Assembly (NCBI GenBank): GCA_947034885.2
Contig: OX344758.2
Location: 19,309,067-19,373,066, forward strand
Reading direction: 5' to 3'
Source: Thuidium tamariscinum
Lineage: Eukaryota > Streptophyta > Bryopsida > Hypnales > Thuidiaceae
DNA: 64,000 bases
Shown: positions 35,201-45,168 of the stretch, one piece after another
How positions within the stretch are numbered: the stretch's first letter is position 1
How the letters are laid out: each line of letters starts with the position of its first letter
Program-made: the position numbers and the translations under genes
Notes under the pieces: model-generated
Told to the model about the DNA's origin: nothing
What the model saw: the letters and a program-made list of their open reading frames with translations, nothing else
The model's database searches: none

Positions 35201-35774
35201 TCTACTTCAAAATATCTTCTACTATATTAATGTCCTAGTGTTTTTCCTAATACACCTAGTAGATTTATATTTGTCCTCCTTGTACTTCCCATTCCCAATC
35301 TACTTCTAGAGCTAATATCTAGTCTTAATATTTGTTTCCAAATTCTACTAATTTAACCATTTGTCTAATTTTTCTAATTGCCTATTTTTTACTTAATGTT
35401 TTTTTCTGTCTCAAAATTCTAATCTTGAATCTTCTTTAAATTTTTCCATTATCCTCACATACCATTGGTGTAGGGAAATTTTGCCAAAATATAACTCAAA
35501 AAATGATGTTGGATTATTTTGGAAAGTCTACCAAATGTTTGCCAAAAAAATTGAATAAAAATGAAAATGTCATATTAACTACTTTTCGAATATTCAATGA
35601 ATTTAAGACAAAACATTTGAAGATCTTTGATAGTAACATTAGAAGATCTTTGGATATTTGTATAGATATCTATATGTTTTACATAGATTTCCTAATGTTT
35701 TGCATTATCTCCCTATGTCATTTTTTTTGTCAATGGCCATTATAAATTTAGGACTTTCAAAAGTCTAGAAGTAG
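32261..35774. other. AT-rich intergenic DNA with repeats
   Basis: No gene can be supported. Degenerate repeats at 33880-34915 are listed separately. There is a GA microsatellite at about 35090-35102. Open frames at 33216-33404 and 35503-35745 are AT-driven. Confidence 0.45.
33880..34915 (-). repeat. Degenerate ~184-bp repeats interrupted by another repeat
   Basis: Three related units are anchored by TTTTCTTCTAAATGGCC (33893), TTTTCTTCCATATGGCC (34586) and TTTCCTTTAAATGGCC (34770). The last two are 184 bp apart. The first is separated by a block (about 34016-34500) of TATCCATAT-like repeats plus text that recurs near 56800-57350. Minus-strand translation of the units is helix-like (KSIVINLKLKF, WKKIEELVTIFEEE) but broken by stops, suggesting a decayed coding repeat of unknown origin. 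Confidence 0.35.
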
Positions 35775-35788
35775 TTAACCCTGGAGCG
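35775..35788. repeat. Left TTAA duplication and terminal repeat of piggyBac element
   Basis: TTAA followed by CCCTGGAGCG. The next bases (TTAGCTTCC) differ from the right end, so the strict inverted repeat is only 10 bp. Confidence 0.9.
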
Positions 35789-37502
35789 TTAGCTTCCATT
35801 TCAGAAGTGCGGAGAGTACTAAAAACTGTGAAATTCTTCAGGAGGTATGCTTGACACACTCTTCATGCGGGCCATGAAGTAACCGTAGGATCTACAGCAG
35901 GTGGTCGTCATCTGTTGAGAAATGTGGTGAAGAAACGAAAATTGCTTGTGACGACGAAGATCATGAGGTTTGACTACTCATTTTCGGCCTTTGACCTGCA
36001 CGGGTAGCTCATCACTGCCACGAAGATGACAGCATAACTATCGAGGGAGAAGTCGGAAAAATATGCAAGAAGTTGGTGCAGAGAGAATGGAAGGTGAGGA
36101 AAGATGTGTGGTCGATTTGGACCAAAAATTCGTAATGGCATGACAGCGGTGGACCTTGCAATCTGCCGGCATCGACGAATGCTGGGAACGGCAAAAATTT
36201 CAGCAACTCATGCCCAGACCCGGACGTTGCCCGCTGTGGTTTAGAAAACATTATAAAGTACATGTACTGCTGGACAGCAATTCATGACTTCTCACATTCC
36301 TTTAATTAAATAATGAGGCCACGTTGACATCGTGATGTAAGCAATCGTCAGCTGGTGGTTGGTCGTTGGAATTCGTAACTGCCGGAGAACGAACTGAAGT
36401 GCTTGAGAAGTGTCGACGCTGCGTGACTGCATGTATGAAACTGACTTGCTTGGACAAGGGCACCGGAAATGGAAGCAAGACAATGCTGCCACTACCAATA
36501 GCGGTGTGCAACAAATTAAAACAACTCGAAATAAAACGATGATGACGTGCTCACATTACAAAACTGTCAAAAGGGCATAGTTTTTGTGATGCCTTCACCC
36601 AGGGAATTTACAACATTGGAATACTGTAAGCCGTGGTGGTCGTCACAATTGGCACCATGCTAGTGCCGTTGCAGGTGCGAAGCTCCATAGCAAAGGAGTC
36701 CTGGAGATGACATGGAGCTGACGATGATACGGGATTCTGCATTCAAGGGTATTTCAGTGGCAACCGATCCCACTGGACAACACAATGCTCTCAGCGTGGT
36801 GGACGTTGCCAACAGGAAGTGAGTCCTGCATTTCACAACGAAGAAGACTGAGATTGAAAGTGTACATGCATGAATTCGACCCAACGTTCATGAAGCGGTT
36901 CCGACAGCATTCAACATAGCCTCACAAGTGGAAAACCGCGGACCTCCTGAAGAAGCCAAAACGTAAGACTTCTTCTAATGGTGGCTAAATTAAGCGTACC
37001 TGTCGATGCACATGACTTGATGCCGATAATGCTCCAACGTTGGTTCAGGACTTCAGATTCAGTACTTTCGAACATACCGGTCGTTGAGTATATGCACATC
37101 ATTTTCGAGGGACAATCTCGAAGACAACATATAGACATACACTAGTATACGGCAGACCTTCGATTTCTCTTGGACTGGACTTAGACGTCAACATCTCACA
37201 TGCGAAGCTAGGACATTCTGTTCTCGCAGTGCTCCTCCAGTGCATTCCACGGGACGTCTGAAGCACGGTGTGGAGAGCATTGTGACTGAGCCATGAAGAG
37301 GACGATGGAATGCTACTTCTAGAACATGACCAATGACATCGATCACCGGAATCGAAGTACAATTGAGCTCAGAACCACTCGAACGTCGACACAAGCTACG
37401 AAGTCAGCTTGTCGTCATGTCAGGCGTCGATGTCATCGGACTCCCACCACAGATGCCGCTGCTGCGAGCACGCCCCTCCGTACACGCAGCGACTGTTTGC
37501 AA

Positions 37503-40500
37503 TCAACGACGGAGGCTGTAATGATTGCTAGTGAAGCAGTCACCTGCATGTAGGTAGATGCCTCCGCACTGAGCGCAGCTCATATTGGTCCTGCTTGACG
37601 AGCGACAGAAGCGGCACTTCCACCTCTTCGGTGTTCGAATAAGAGAGTGCGGTGTTGGCGTCGACAAGGTCCACGACGAAACACAACCACGTTGATCTCG
37701 CCAAGGCTTGCACAGAGCCTCACAAAGAAGAATCAGGAAGTCCCTACGAGGCTTCGAAGGCAGTACTAGCCTCTCGCAAATGGCTTCGTACAATATGAAT
37801 GCATTCACGATGGATGTATCCAGGAGGTAGAAGAGCAGGCGATGCCACCACTTCTGACTTCTGATTTGTGAGGAATATGTGCCCCGCATTTGGTCGGCGA
37901 CGTCCACGCCCCGCATGAAGTCCGTGTACCCTTTGTGCACAGGTGATGTTTCGAAGAGCTCATCCTTCCCATTGATTTTCCGTGGCACTGTCGGCCAGTC
38001 TTCCCCTAAGCGTGGCAGAGACATATGAAATGAGGACAGTAACAGGACAGCCTTTCGATCAACCCAAACCACACAACTGACTGCTATGTTGCGATGCATC
38101 CGCCAGCTCATGGTTCCTCGTGATGCACCAGCAAAGAGCTGTCATTGCGCAAGAGCTTGAGGCAAGCCGCGACGGTTGCTGACGACCGTGCCGGTTGCAT
38201 AAGTACCCTTCGCCGCTAAGTCCACAGTGAGCTGCATGGAGGTGAAGAAAGAGTCAGTCACGACGACGTGCCCCAGTCCGTGCAAGCCTTCCATAAGAAG
38301 CATCACAACTTCATATCCATTCTTCGCACCCGTGCTTCCTGTGCCGCTGCTATGTAATCGTCGCCGCGAGCCCGTGTAGACATCGAAGTCATAAATATAC
38401 TTCTTCCGGGCATCTGCTAGACACCAAACTTTTATTCCCCACTTAGTCGGCTTCTTCGGAATGTACTGTCGAATTGGACAATACTTCCCTTTGTAGCAAA
38501 TCATAGCTTCATCCACTGTCACTTCTTGGTGGAGATTCCAATTGTCCTTGAACTTTGTCTGCATTTCTGCTATCAACCAGCCCAACTTGGCCAACTTCAG
38601 CGTGTCCGCGCTCTCCGCTTCTCGATCGAGTACGTCGTCGTGAGAGATGTGCACACATCGCGTCAAATCCTCGTATCGACTACGTGACATCGTGGACGCT
38701 ATGATGTCGCAGTACAAGAATGGAAACTCTTTATTCCAATATGAGCGGTGGTTCGGTTCTCTCTTTAGACCCATGAGCAAACTGATTCCAAAAAAAGCAC
38801 GCAGCTCCATTGGAGTTAGCGCCCACCACAGTGCGCCACCGATAGGAAGGCGTGTTTCCGGGTCCACCTCCGACGCGTATCTATTTGTTTCATCACAGAT
38901 TCTCTGGAGCGTTTTCTCCGTCCAGAATCGGCCGAAGAAGGTCAATTTAGAGGGCATCCGGCGGAAAGGGAAATTCGGTCCCGGATATGGGCCTCTGAAT
39001 CTGACTGGGTCATGCACATACGTGGCATGATCTGTCCTCCAGGTGGGCTCTGCGAACTCTCTCGCGAAAGCCACTGCCACTGCCCGCTTGGTCCCGGGTC
39101 GCGGTTCTCCTCCTGTATGGCGCCGAGCTCTGCCTGCAGCGCTATCTCGTGCAGGCGCCTGCAACACGGGCGCTAACGCTGTCATGTCCGGCGCGGGCGA
39201 AGCTGCAAACCTGACATGGTGATCAGTGGATGCTATAATGGCTGCACTGAGCCTGGGCATCATGAACGGCATGTGACCGTTGATGACGTTCTTGGCGGGA
39301 GGCAGCTTTGGCGTTGGCTCATGAAGGGCAGCAGTGGCAGGTGAGCTCCCAACACCTCTGGCGCCGCTCATGCCAGCAGGAAGTCCGGAGTCGCTTGTAT
39401 TCAGCAGCATTTCTCCAGGAGGAGGGACCTCTTGTCTGAAGGAGGGTCCGACGGACGGCATGGCAACGGTCGCGACGCCATCGTTGGTAGGCTTTGTCTT
39501 GCTTCTCCTCTGCAGCGGCTGAATACCTTTGCCTTTCACATCACCACTTGGCAGTGGGTGCGTATATTGACGACGAGGATAGCAAGGTGGTCGGAGGGTT
39601 GATGGACTGCTGTCATTGTCCGTGACAGCTTCAGTGAGGACCCGCTGCAGCACCGTCGTGAATGGGGGCAACGTGTCAAGGAAGGCAGCATCAATAGAGC
39701 GCGGAGAAGTTGCGGCTGTGTCCAACCTGCTCGTCACAGGTGTTGTAACGCTGTTTGAGAAGGAGGCATTGTCACCGATTGGGCAAAGTGAGTAGTTCAT
39801 GATGGCATCCCAGTCTGCACAACGTAGCATTGCGGCATCACTGCTTTGATGTGCTTCGCTTTCGGTGACGTTGCGAACATCTGAGCTCTTCATTACCATG
39901 TCGCTTGTGCCGGAAGACTCGCCGTCTAGGTAGAGTGACAACGAGTGACATGCTTGCATGATCATCTCAGTCGTACTCACGTCTTCAGTTTCCTGCTCCT
40001 GTGCTGTGGCAGGTGTGACTTCGATGTGCTGCATGTGGCCCCAGGGGACGTGCACTTCTTCGCCGCTGTCTAGGAGAATGACGTACTGCAGTTCATTTCG
40101 ATTTTGATCCACGTACGATTGAATCGCCAAACCGAGAAGCCAATTGTCATCAATCCCCACTGCAGCAGTTGGCAAGCAGTTGGGGAAAAGGGACCTCGAC
40201 ATCCTGACGGGAATCGGGTTTGATATGGCGCGAGGCAAGTAGCGTTGACAACCGGGTACAGGTATGTGAATGTTGCCTTCCCATGTTAGTTGCCACGGCC
40301 CTTCAAGTTTAGTTTCTGCCTTGCGTTCCATGGTCTGGCGTTCGTCATATGCTGCGATTGCTGCTAAAGCTTCGGATGCCATGTCTGCTGCAATGGCGCC
40401 TCTGAGTCGCTTGGTCTGCCGTTGCGCCGCACTGGTGTCGCTTGCCCCCGTCTGCGTAGCGGGCGCTGAGCGGACGTCGTCACAAGCTCTCTGTATTGGC

Positions 40501-40658
40501 AATTTCGATCGTCTCCTCTTCGTTGGTAAAGCTTGTAAACCGCCTTCGTTATGTGAGGCTAGGTCAGTGTTGGTCACCGCTAGGAACACTTCCTCCCACG
40601 GTATGTCGCTCGGTTTCTGTGGCATCGGCAGAGAGCACGATCCGCTGCCGTGATCCAT
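37503..40658 (-). pseudogene. piggyBac transposase, one in-frame TGA
   Basis: The ATG at 40658 opens an 838-codon frame ending at TGA (38144-38142). The same frame then runs on without a stop to 37503, so about 1,050 codons are open except for this codon. The first part has a long Ser/Thr/Pro-rich N-terminus with a Tudor/Agenet-like stretch (residues about 171-214: DNWLLGLAIQ...VILLDSGEEVHVPW). The catalytic domain follows (from about 547), with VTVDEAMICYKGKY (Asp716) and VVVTDSFFTSMQL (Asp802). After the TGA come the third acidic motif RGVDVADQM and a C-terminal Cys-rich finger (CRFC, CAQC, HAGDC). The DDD triad is complete only across the TGA. The stop could be a recent mutation; readthrough is possible but not shown. 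Confidence 0.88.
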
Positions 40659-40974
40659 GTGAGGCGTCTAGCCACAGCACGTTTCGGAGAACAGAGTTTA
40701 CTGCTTCGTTGAAGCCATTCGGGTGGCCCTCAGGAACTCTCTCCTTCCAACCCAGAATTCTAGCTGTATGATATCGGAATAGAAATCTTAGGCCGCGTGG
40801 GCTGTCCACTCGCTTCACTCCTTTACGAACTGATTTCTGCAGCAAGACCCTCTTGTCAAGAAGCTTAAGGATTTGTCTACTCTGAAATGGAGATGCACCT
40901 ATCTCATTTGTCCACTCTTCAATAGCTAATTGGCTAGCTCGTTGTGCACTTCTGTGATCATTTGCAACATCCAT
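40564..40974 (-). CDS. Uncharacterised 136-codon frame overlapping transposase start
   Basis: From the ATG at 40974 (MDVANDHRSAQRASQLAIEE) a frame overlaps the first 95 bp of the transposase in another phase. Its open frame extends further upstream without an ATG. The composition (LLDKRVLLQKSVRKGVKRV, ARILGWKERVPEGH) looks protein-like but matches no family I know. It may be a second ORF, an upstream exon of the transposase or chance. Low confidence. Confidence 0.25.
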   Translation of the reverse strand: MDVANDHRSAQRASQLAIEEWTNEIGASPFQSRQILKLLDKRVLLQKSVRKGVKRVDSPRGLRFLFRYHTARILGWKERVPEGHPNGFNEAVNSVLRNVLWLDASHGSRQRIVLSADATETERHTVGGSVPSGDQH

Positions 40975-42363
40975 GACATAGAACAGTGCATGAATTCCAA
41001 AAATTGTGTACAGCAGCAGAGGCACATGTCGATGACCCTCACTGTAGTGGACAAGCAACGACTGATGCGAACTTACATAACAGAGTCGGTGGATCAAGGA
41101 ACGCAGATGCGGGCGTAGCAGCTGCAAGTGATGTCCACCTCACGTGAGATTAACTTCGTAGACCGTCGATGTCCTGAAAAGAATCAGCGTGCCTTCCCAG
41201 ACTTCTACTCACTTCAGGTTCTTGATTTGTGGACTGTGCATTCACACTGCTAGGGAATTTGTAGAATGCAATGGCACGAAGGTATCGCTAAAACTCTATC
41301 AGTACACTCTCTTTGCACTCTGACTGTGTAAGCACTCACTTTGTCCAAACATGTGTGACAGCATGTTGGCATCCAATGTTTAGCTACTGAAGACAGCTAT
41401 GGTAATCCTCAAGAACGAAGAAGTAGCTGGTATCATTCTGCAAGGTAGTTGAAGTTCACGTCGTTGTACTAAGAAGAGTCATGTCGAATCCTCACTCCAT
41501 CACTCTCTTGGCAGGCATCGCATAGAAAGAGAGCAATTTTTGGCACTGCACGAGCCTGTATGCAAGTGACCTAGGGGTTTTTTTGGATTTTCAGCCGCCA
41601 TTTGTTCCTTCTGAATTTAATTGCTGTGACGTGGAAATTCGTAGGCCTCTGTGGCGTAACCATGGTAGTGTTTCAAGTGGCGGTGCACATTGTACCATGT
41701 GAGAACTAAATAATGCACGGTCCATGACATGACTGTATCTCTAGCATATAGCAATTAGCTTCATGCAGCCGTCAAGCTCTTCGTAGGTACAGGCCATCCA
41801 ATACGTGACGTCCATTGGGAAAGATATTTTCATGATAAATGAAATTGAGGAAGATGTAGTAGTTTCCTTCCATAGCTCATTTATTTTCAACCGCCATTTC
41901 CTTTACAACAGCCTAACTGTCACTGGCTTCACCTTCAAATAAAATATATCATTTCCAGGAGTCCATGTCATGTGGCACAGTGAAGTCCTCAGCATTCTTT
42001 ATTGAAACTAGGGAAACGTGCTCAAGGAACTGCATTTTATGAATGATGAAAGTACGTGTACTGCTCTCTTTTATGAATAAAATCCTGCAAGGCATCAACT
42101 GCCCCAAAGCAATTTTTCCCTAGGAATTTCAAATGGGCTGCTCATCTCACCTCGGGCAGGCCCAAATTCCTCATTCAATCTCATATGTTTGCATTCGTGA
42201 ATTTCTCACTCTTAGTACTGCTGCATAAAACAACCGCTACGACCTCCAGTACACTGAGAACCCACGTCGCTACCATGAGAAAAAAAATTGGATGAAAAGC
42301 TCTGTTCATTTGCGTTCTACAAGCCCCACAATCTGTCCGTCGTCCAGAAAGTGGACATCGGCG

Positions 42364-42377
42364 CGCTCCAGGGTTAA
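42364..42377. repeat. Right terminal repeat and TTAA duplication of piggyBac element
   Basis: CGCTCCAGGG followed by TTAA, the exact complement of the left end. The subterminal GATGTCC-containing text (complement) is shared with the relic at 24880. Confidence 0.9.
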
Positions 42378-42477
42378 ATGTGGCGTTAAAGGATGATAAA
42401 AAGCATATGAGAAAAAAATAAAAAATAAAAATATTAAGACTTCATAGTAAGAACAAGTAGTTTATGTGGGTCATTGC

Positions 42478-43470
42478 AAGAAACACTAAAGAGTTTTGTC
42501 AGCTCAAAATGGCCTTAGTATTGGAATACTCTGACTTTTGGAATAATTTTTTTTAAATGAAATAAAATATGCATAATTTATAAAGCATTCAAAAAGGATA
42601 TGTGTGAAAATTCAACCTAAAAAACTTTATCTCAAAAAGTTTTGCTCATTCAAAAAATGATGGAAAATACCATGAAAATGGACACTTTAATATTTTATTT
42701 CTTTTTAAATTATAGTAAATTTTTCTTTTCTAATTTGAAGTTGTTCCTTCTTAACCATTTTCATCCTTACAAAAATAAAATTGTAATCTTTGTACTTGTG
42801 TAAAGATAGTGTATTTTGAGAAGATATGGCAAATTTGGTTAAAATGGTGTGACACTTTCGACAATTTAGACCACGCAGTCTGAAATCTATAGGTGTCATA
42901 GATTTTCAAAATCTACATGAGTTGTAGGTATTTGAAATCTACACTGATCCAAGATATTTTAGACTACGTGGTCTAAAATCTAAAGGATTCATAGATTTTG
43001 AAAATCTACATATGTCCTAGATGTTTGAAATCTATACCTTTCCTAAATGTTAGTTTTCAATTCAAACCATGTGGTCTGAAAAATGGCATAAGGAATATTG
43101 TCATTTTAATGAAATTTGCCATGGATGAAAAAGGTAGATAATTTACTATTTTTAGAGAATATGTTATAAAATTTTGTAACTTTAGAAAAAATCTTTGTAT
43201 TTCCATTCTAAGCTTCAAGTTTGCATTTTGGGATCAATAATAGTACTAAAAATCTCCAAAATGGCCAAGGTAGATATCCAATTGGGGATGTTTAAAAATA
43301 GTAAAATAATTATTTTCAATTCAAAAAATTACCTAGAATCTTAAACTACTGCATTTACATTCACTTCAAATTTCAAAAAACAGACAAACAATACAAAAAT
43401 TATGAGCAAAAAAACAGTTGTTAATGGACAGGAAGACAAAAAGTAGGACAAGCATTTTTTGTAATCACCC
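42478..43470. mobile_element. Family B non-autonomous DNA transposon, copy 3
   Basis: It starts GGGTCATTGCAAGAAACACT and ends GCATTTTTTGTAATCACCC. The ends are more diverged than in copies 1 and 2, so it is older or faster decaying. It begins only 100 bp beyond the right TTAA of the piggyBac element. It contains a 93-bp tandem duplication. Confidence 0.55.
42869..43080. repeat. 93-bp tandem duplication
   Basis: Units start GACCACGCAGTCTGAAATCT (42869) and GACTACGTGGTCTAAAATCT (42962), with a partial third near 43064 (ACCATGTGGTCTGAA). Each contains a small palindrome around CATAGATTTTCAAAATCTA. Confidence 0.6.
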
Positions 43471-43819
43471 ATGTAGAAATGCCATATGAGCCATGTACAT
43501 GCACACTTAAAATTAGCCAAAGTATTTTATCAAACTCATTGTACAACCACAATGGCATGTCAATGTCTTATAATGTGTGTTATGTTCATAATCAAGGCAA
43601 GAAACTTTCTTTCATTGGTCACTATACATCACCTTGGTCCTAGACATTATAAATTTGTCTTCTCTAGTATGGAATCCCATTCTTCCTTTGCTAGAGCTAC
43701 TAACTACTTATTGTGCTTTTATGTTGTTTATTTATCACTCAAGACACATCTCATTATACTCCCATTGTTGTCTTTTTTTTACTCCTCCATAGTCCTCAAC
43801 CTTCAAGTTCCTTTGCATA
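43471..43819. other. Intergenic DNA; unconvincing open frame
   Basis: A 118-codon frame (43486-43842) spans most of this stretch but runs into the left arm of the CACTA element at 43820 and shows no domain. It is not called as a gene. Confidence 0.35.
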
Positions 43820-44035
43820 CACTAGTAGAGACCCTTGTTTAATGTGACAAGGCTTAATTTTTCTTGACGGATTTTGCTAGGCATCAAAAGTAACAACCCG
43901 TGTTTTTATGTCAACAAAAATGTTCAACACAACATCAATGCTGACATAAAAACACAAGTTGTTACTTTTGATGCCTAGCAAAATCCGTCAAGAAAAATTA
44001 GGCCTTGTCACATTAAACAGGGGTTTCTTCTAGTG
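43820..44035. mobile_element. CACTA-type MITE with ATA duplication and long hairpin
   Basis: It opens CACTAGTAGAGACCCTTG and closes with the near complement ending TTCTTCTAGTG, flanked by ATA on both sides (43817-43819 and 44036-44038). The 3-bp duplication and CACTA ends are the EnSpm/CMC signature. The arms pair almost perfectly for about 95 bp. The central GTAACAACCCGTGTTTTTATG is shared with the 16565 copy. Confidence 0.85.
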
Positions 44036-44038
44036 ATA

Positions 44039-44877
44039 CCAAGCCCAGATCCTCAACCTTTCATATTTGCTTATTCTAACCTTCATACTACCACTCCTTT
44101 AAACTGCATACAAGTTGTTCATCCTCCACTCTTCATATTGTTCTTTTTCTAGCCTTCACATTCACTTGATTGGTGTAAGGCTTGACTAAGCATTGGACAT
44201 TGTGGTCCATAATTGCATTTGTATTTAGGGGGCGATAACTCCAAGGTCACTATTTGAAGCATTGCCAACTACAAATCATACTAACAAAAGGACAAATTAA
44301 GAAGCATTGGAGAGCCAAAACCTAAGTTACAATTGCTTGTGTTCACATGGATTGATACCAATCTTGAATTGGTTTACTAGTGAATGGACAATCAATGTGA
44401 CAATGTTGATTATTATTCATTGGGGTACCTTTTTCTTATTGTACCATTCAAAGAATTTCAATAATATGAAAAACAAATAGAACCTCTTCGAGTGCACCTC
44501 CTCATAGTGCATAATTTGTAGTAATGGAGTACATAGGTAGGGCTAATTTGAAGAACATTCTTTGAAAAATACTATTGGAAGTTGATATCTATAAATGGCC
44601 AATCATTGCATAGATATACCTCTTTAATATGCAAAAAACTCTTTTAGTACATAGTCCCAACACCTTGTACTAAGAGAGGTTTTTGCATATTAAAGAGTCC
44701 CAACACCTATGTCATTAATTTACATTGTATTCCTAGACAATCTCAACCAAGCATTTCAAATTTCAATAACTCTAAATCAAAACTCAAATTGTGGTGAACT
44801 TTTTTAGATCCACTTTATAGTTTCACATGATCATTGGTTGAAAACCATCAATATTGAATTTCAAGATTCAGTTGCAT
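44039..44877. other. Intergenic DNA with a small hairpin
   Basis: No gene was found. A hairpin at 44620-44697 is listed separately. Confidence 0.4.
44620..44697. repeat. 78-bp inverted repeat
   Basis: CTCTTTAATATGCAAAAAAC and TTTAGTACA pair with TGTACTAAGAGAGG and TTTTTGCATATTAAAGAG around a loop containing AGTCCCAACACCTT. The loop phrase AGTCCCAACACCT is repeated immediately after the right arm. It may be a tiny MITE or replication-derived palindrome. Confidence 0.55.
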
Positions 44878-45168
44878 AAATGGCATCAATGTCTTTGGTA
44901 CTAGAAGACACATGCTTCCTAGAAGGGTCAACAAATAGGCGGTATCAACATTCATTTTGGCTAAATGGCTAAAGATCGAAGGATTAGTAAGCAAGTGCAA
45001 GAAAGAACCTTGCAAGTGTTAGCAAAAAGAACTACAACATAGCCCCCCCCCCCCAAGTAATGAACCTTAACTCCTTAGACAACTCAAATGCGGTGTTTTG
45101 AGAGGTTAATCTGAGGGCTAAGGGTGGCTCTTCAATGTCCAAGAGGAAATATGCAATTTGGGAAGGAA
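44878..45168 (-). pseudogene. Decayed fragment of the P2 gene (exon 1 plus upstream)
   Basis: It aligns over about 290 bp with 32020-32330 of the intact P2 gene, for example ATGGCATCAATGTCTTTGG against ATGGCATCAATGTCCTTGG, and CCTAGAAGGGTCAACAAATA against the intact CCCAGAAGGGCCAACAAGTA. It covers exon 1, the leader and upstream DNA, so it derives from genomic DNA rather than mRNA. Most differences look like C-to-T or G-to-A transitions, as in methylated DNA. Exons 2 and 3 are absent. No coding potential remains. Confidence 0.8.

Larger units (their letters stand above)
35779..42373 (-). mobile_element. piggyBac-superfamily DNA transposon, near complete
   Basis: The 6,595-bp element is flanked by TTAA on both sides (35775-35778 and 42374-42377), the exact target duplication of piggyBac. 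Both ends start CCCTGGAGCG when read inward, and CCCT is the usual piggyBac start. Inside, on the minus strand, is a transposase reading frame with DDE_Tnp_1_7 features (37503-40658). About 1.25 kb lies upstream and 1.7 kb downstream of the coding region, with no recognised gene. The element's GC content is clearly higher than the flanking AT-rich DNA. One in-frame TGA interrupts the transposase. A truncated end of the same family lies at 24880. Confidence 0.92.

Noticed and set aside
37099-37362. Open frames downstream of the transposase within the piggyBac element
   Set aside because: Several short overlapping frames on both strands with no shared domain; expected by chance in GC-richer non-coding DNA.
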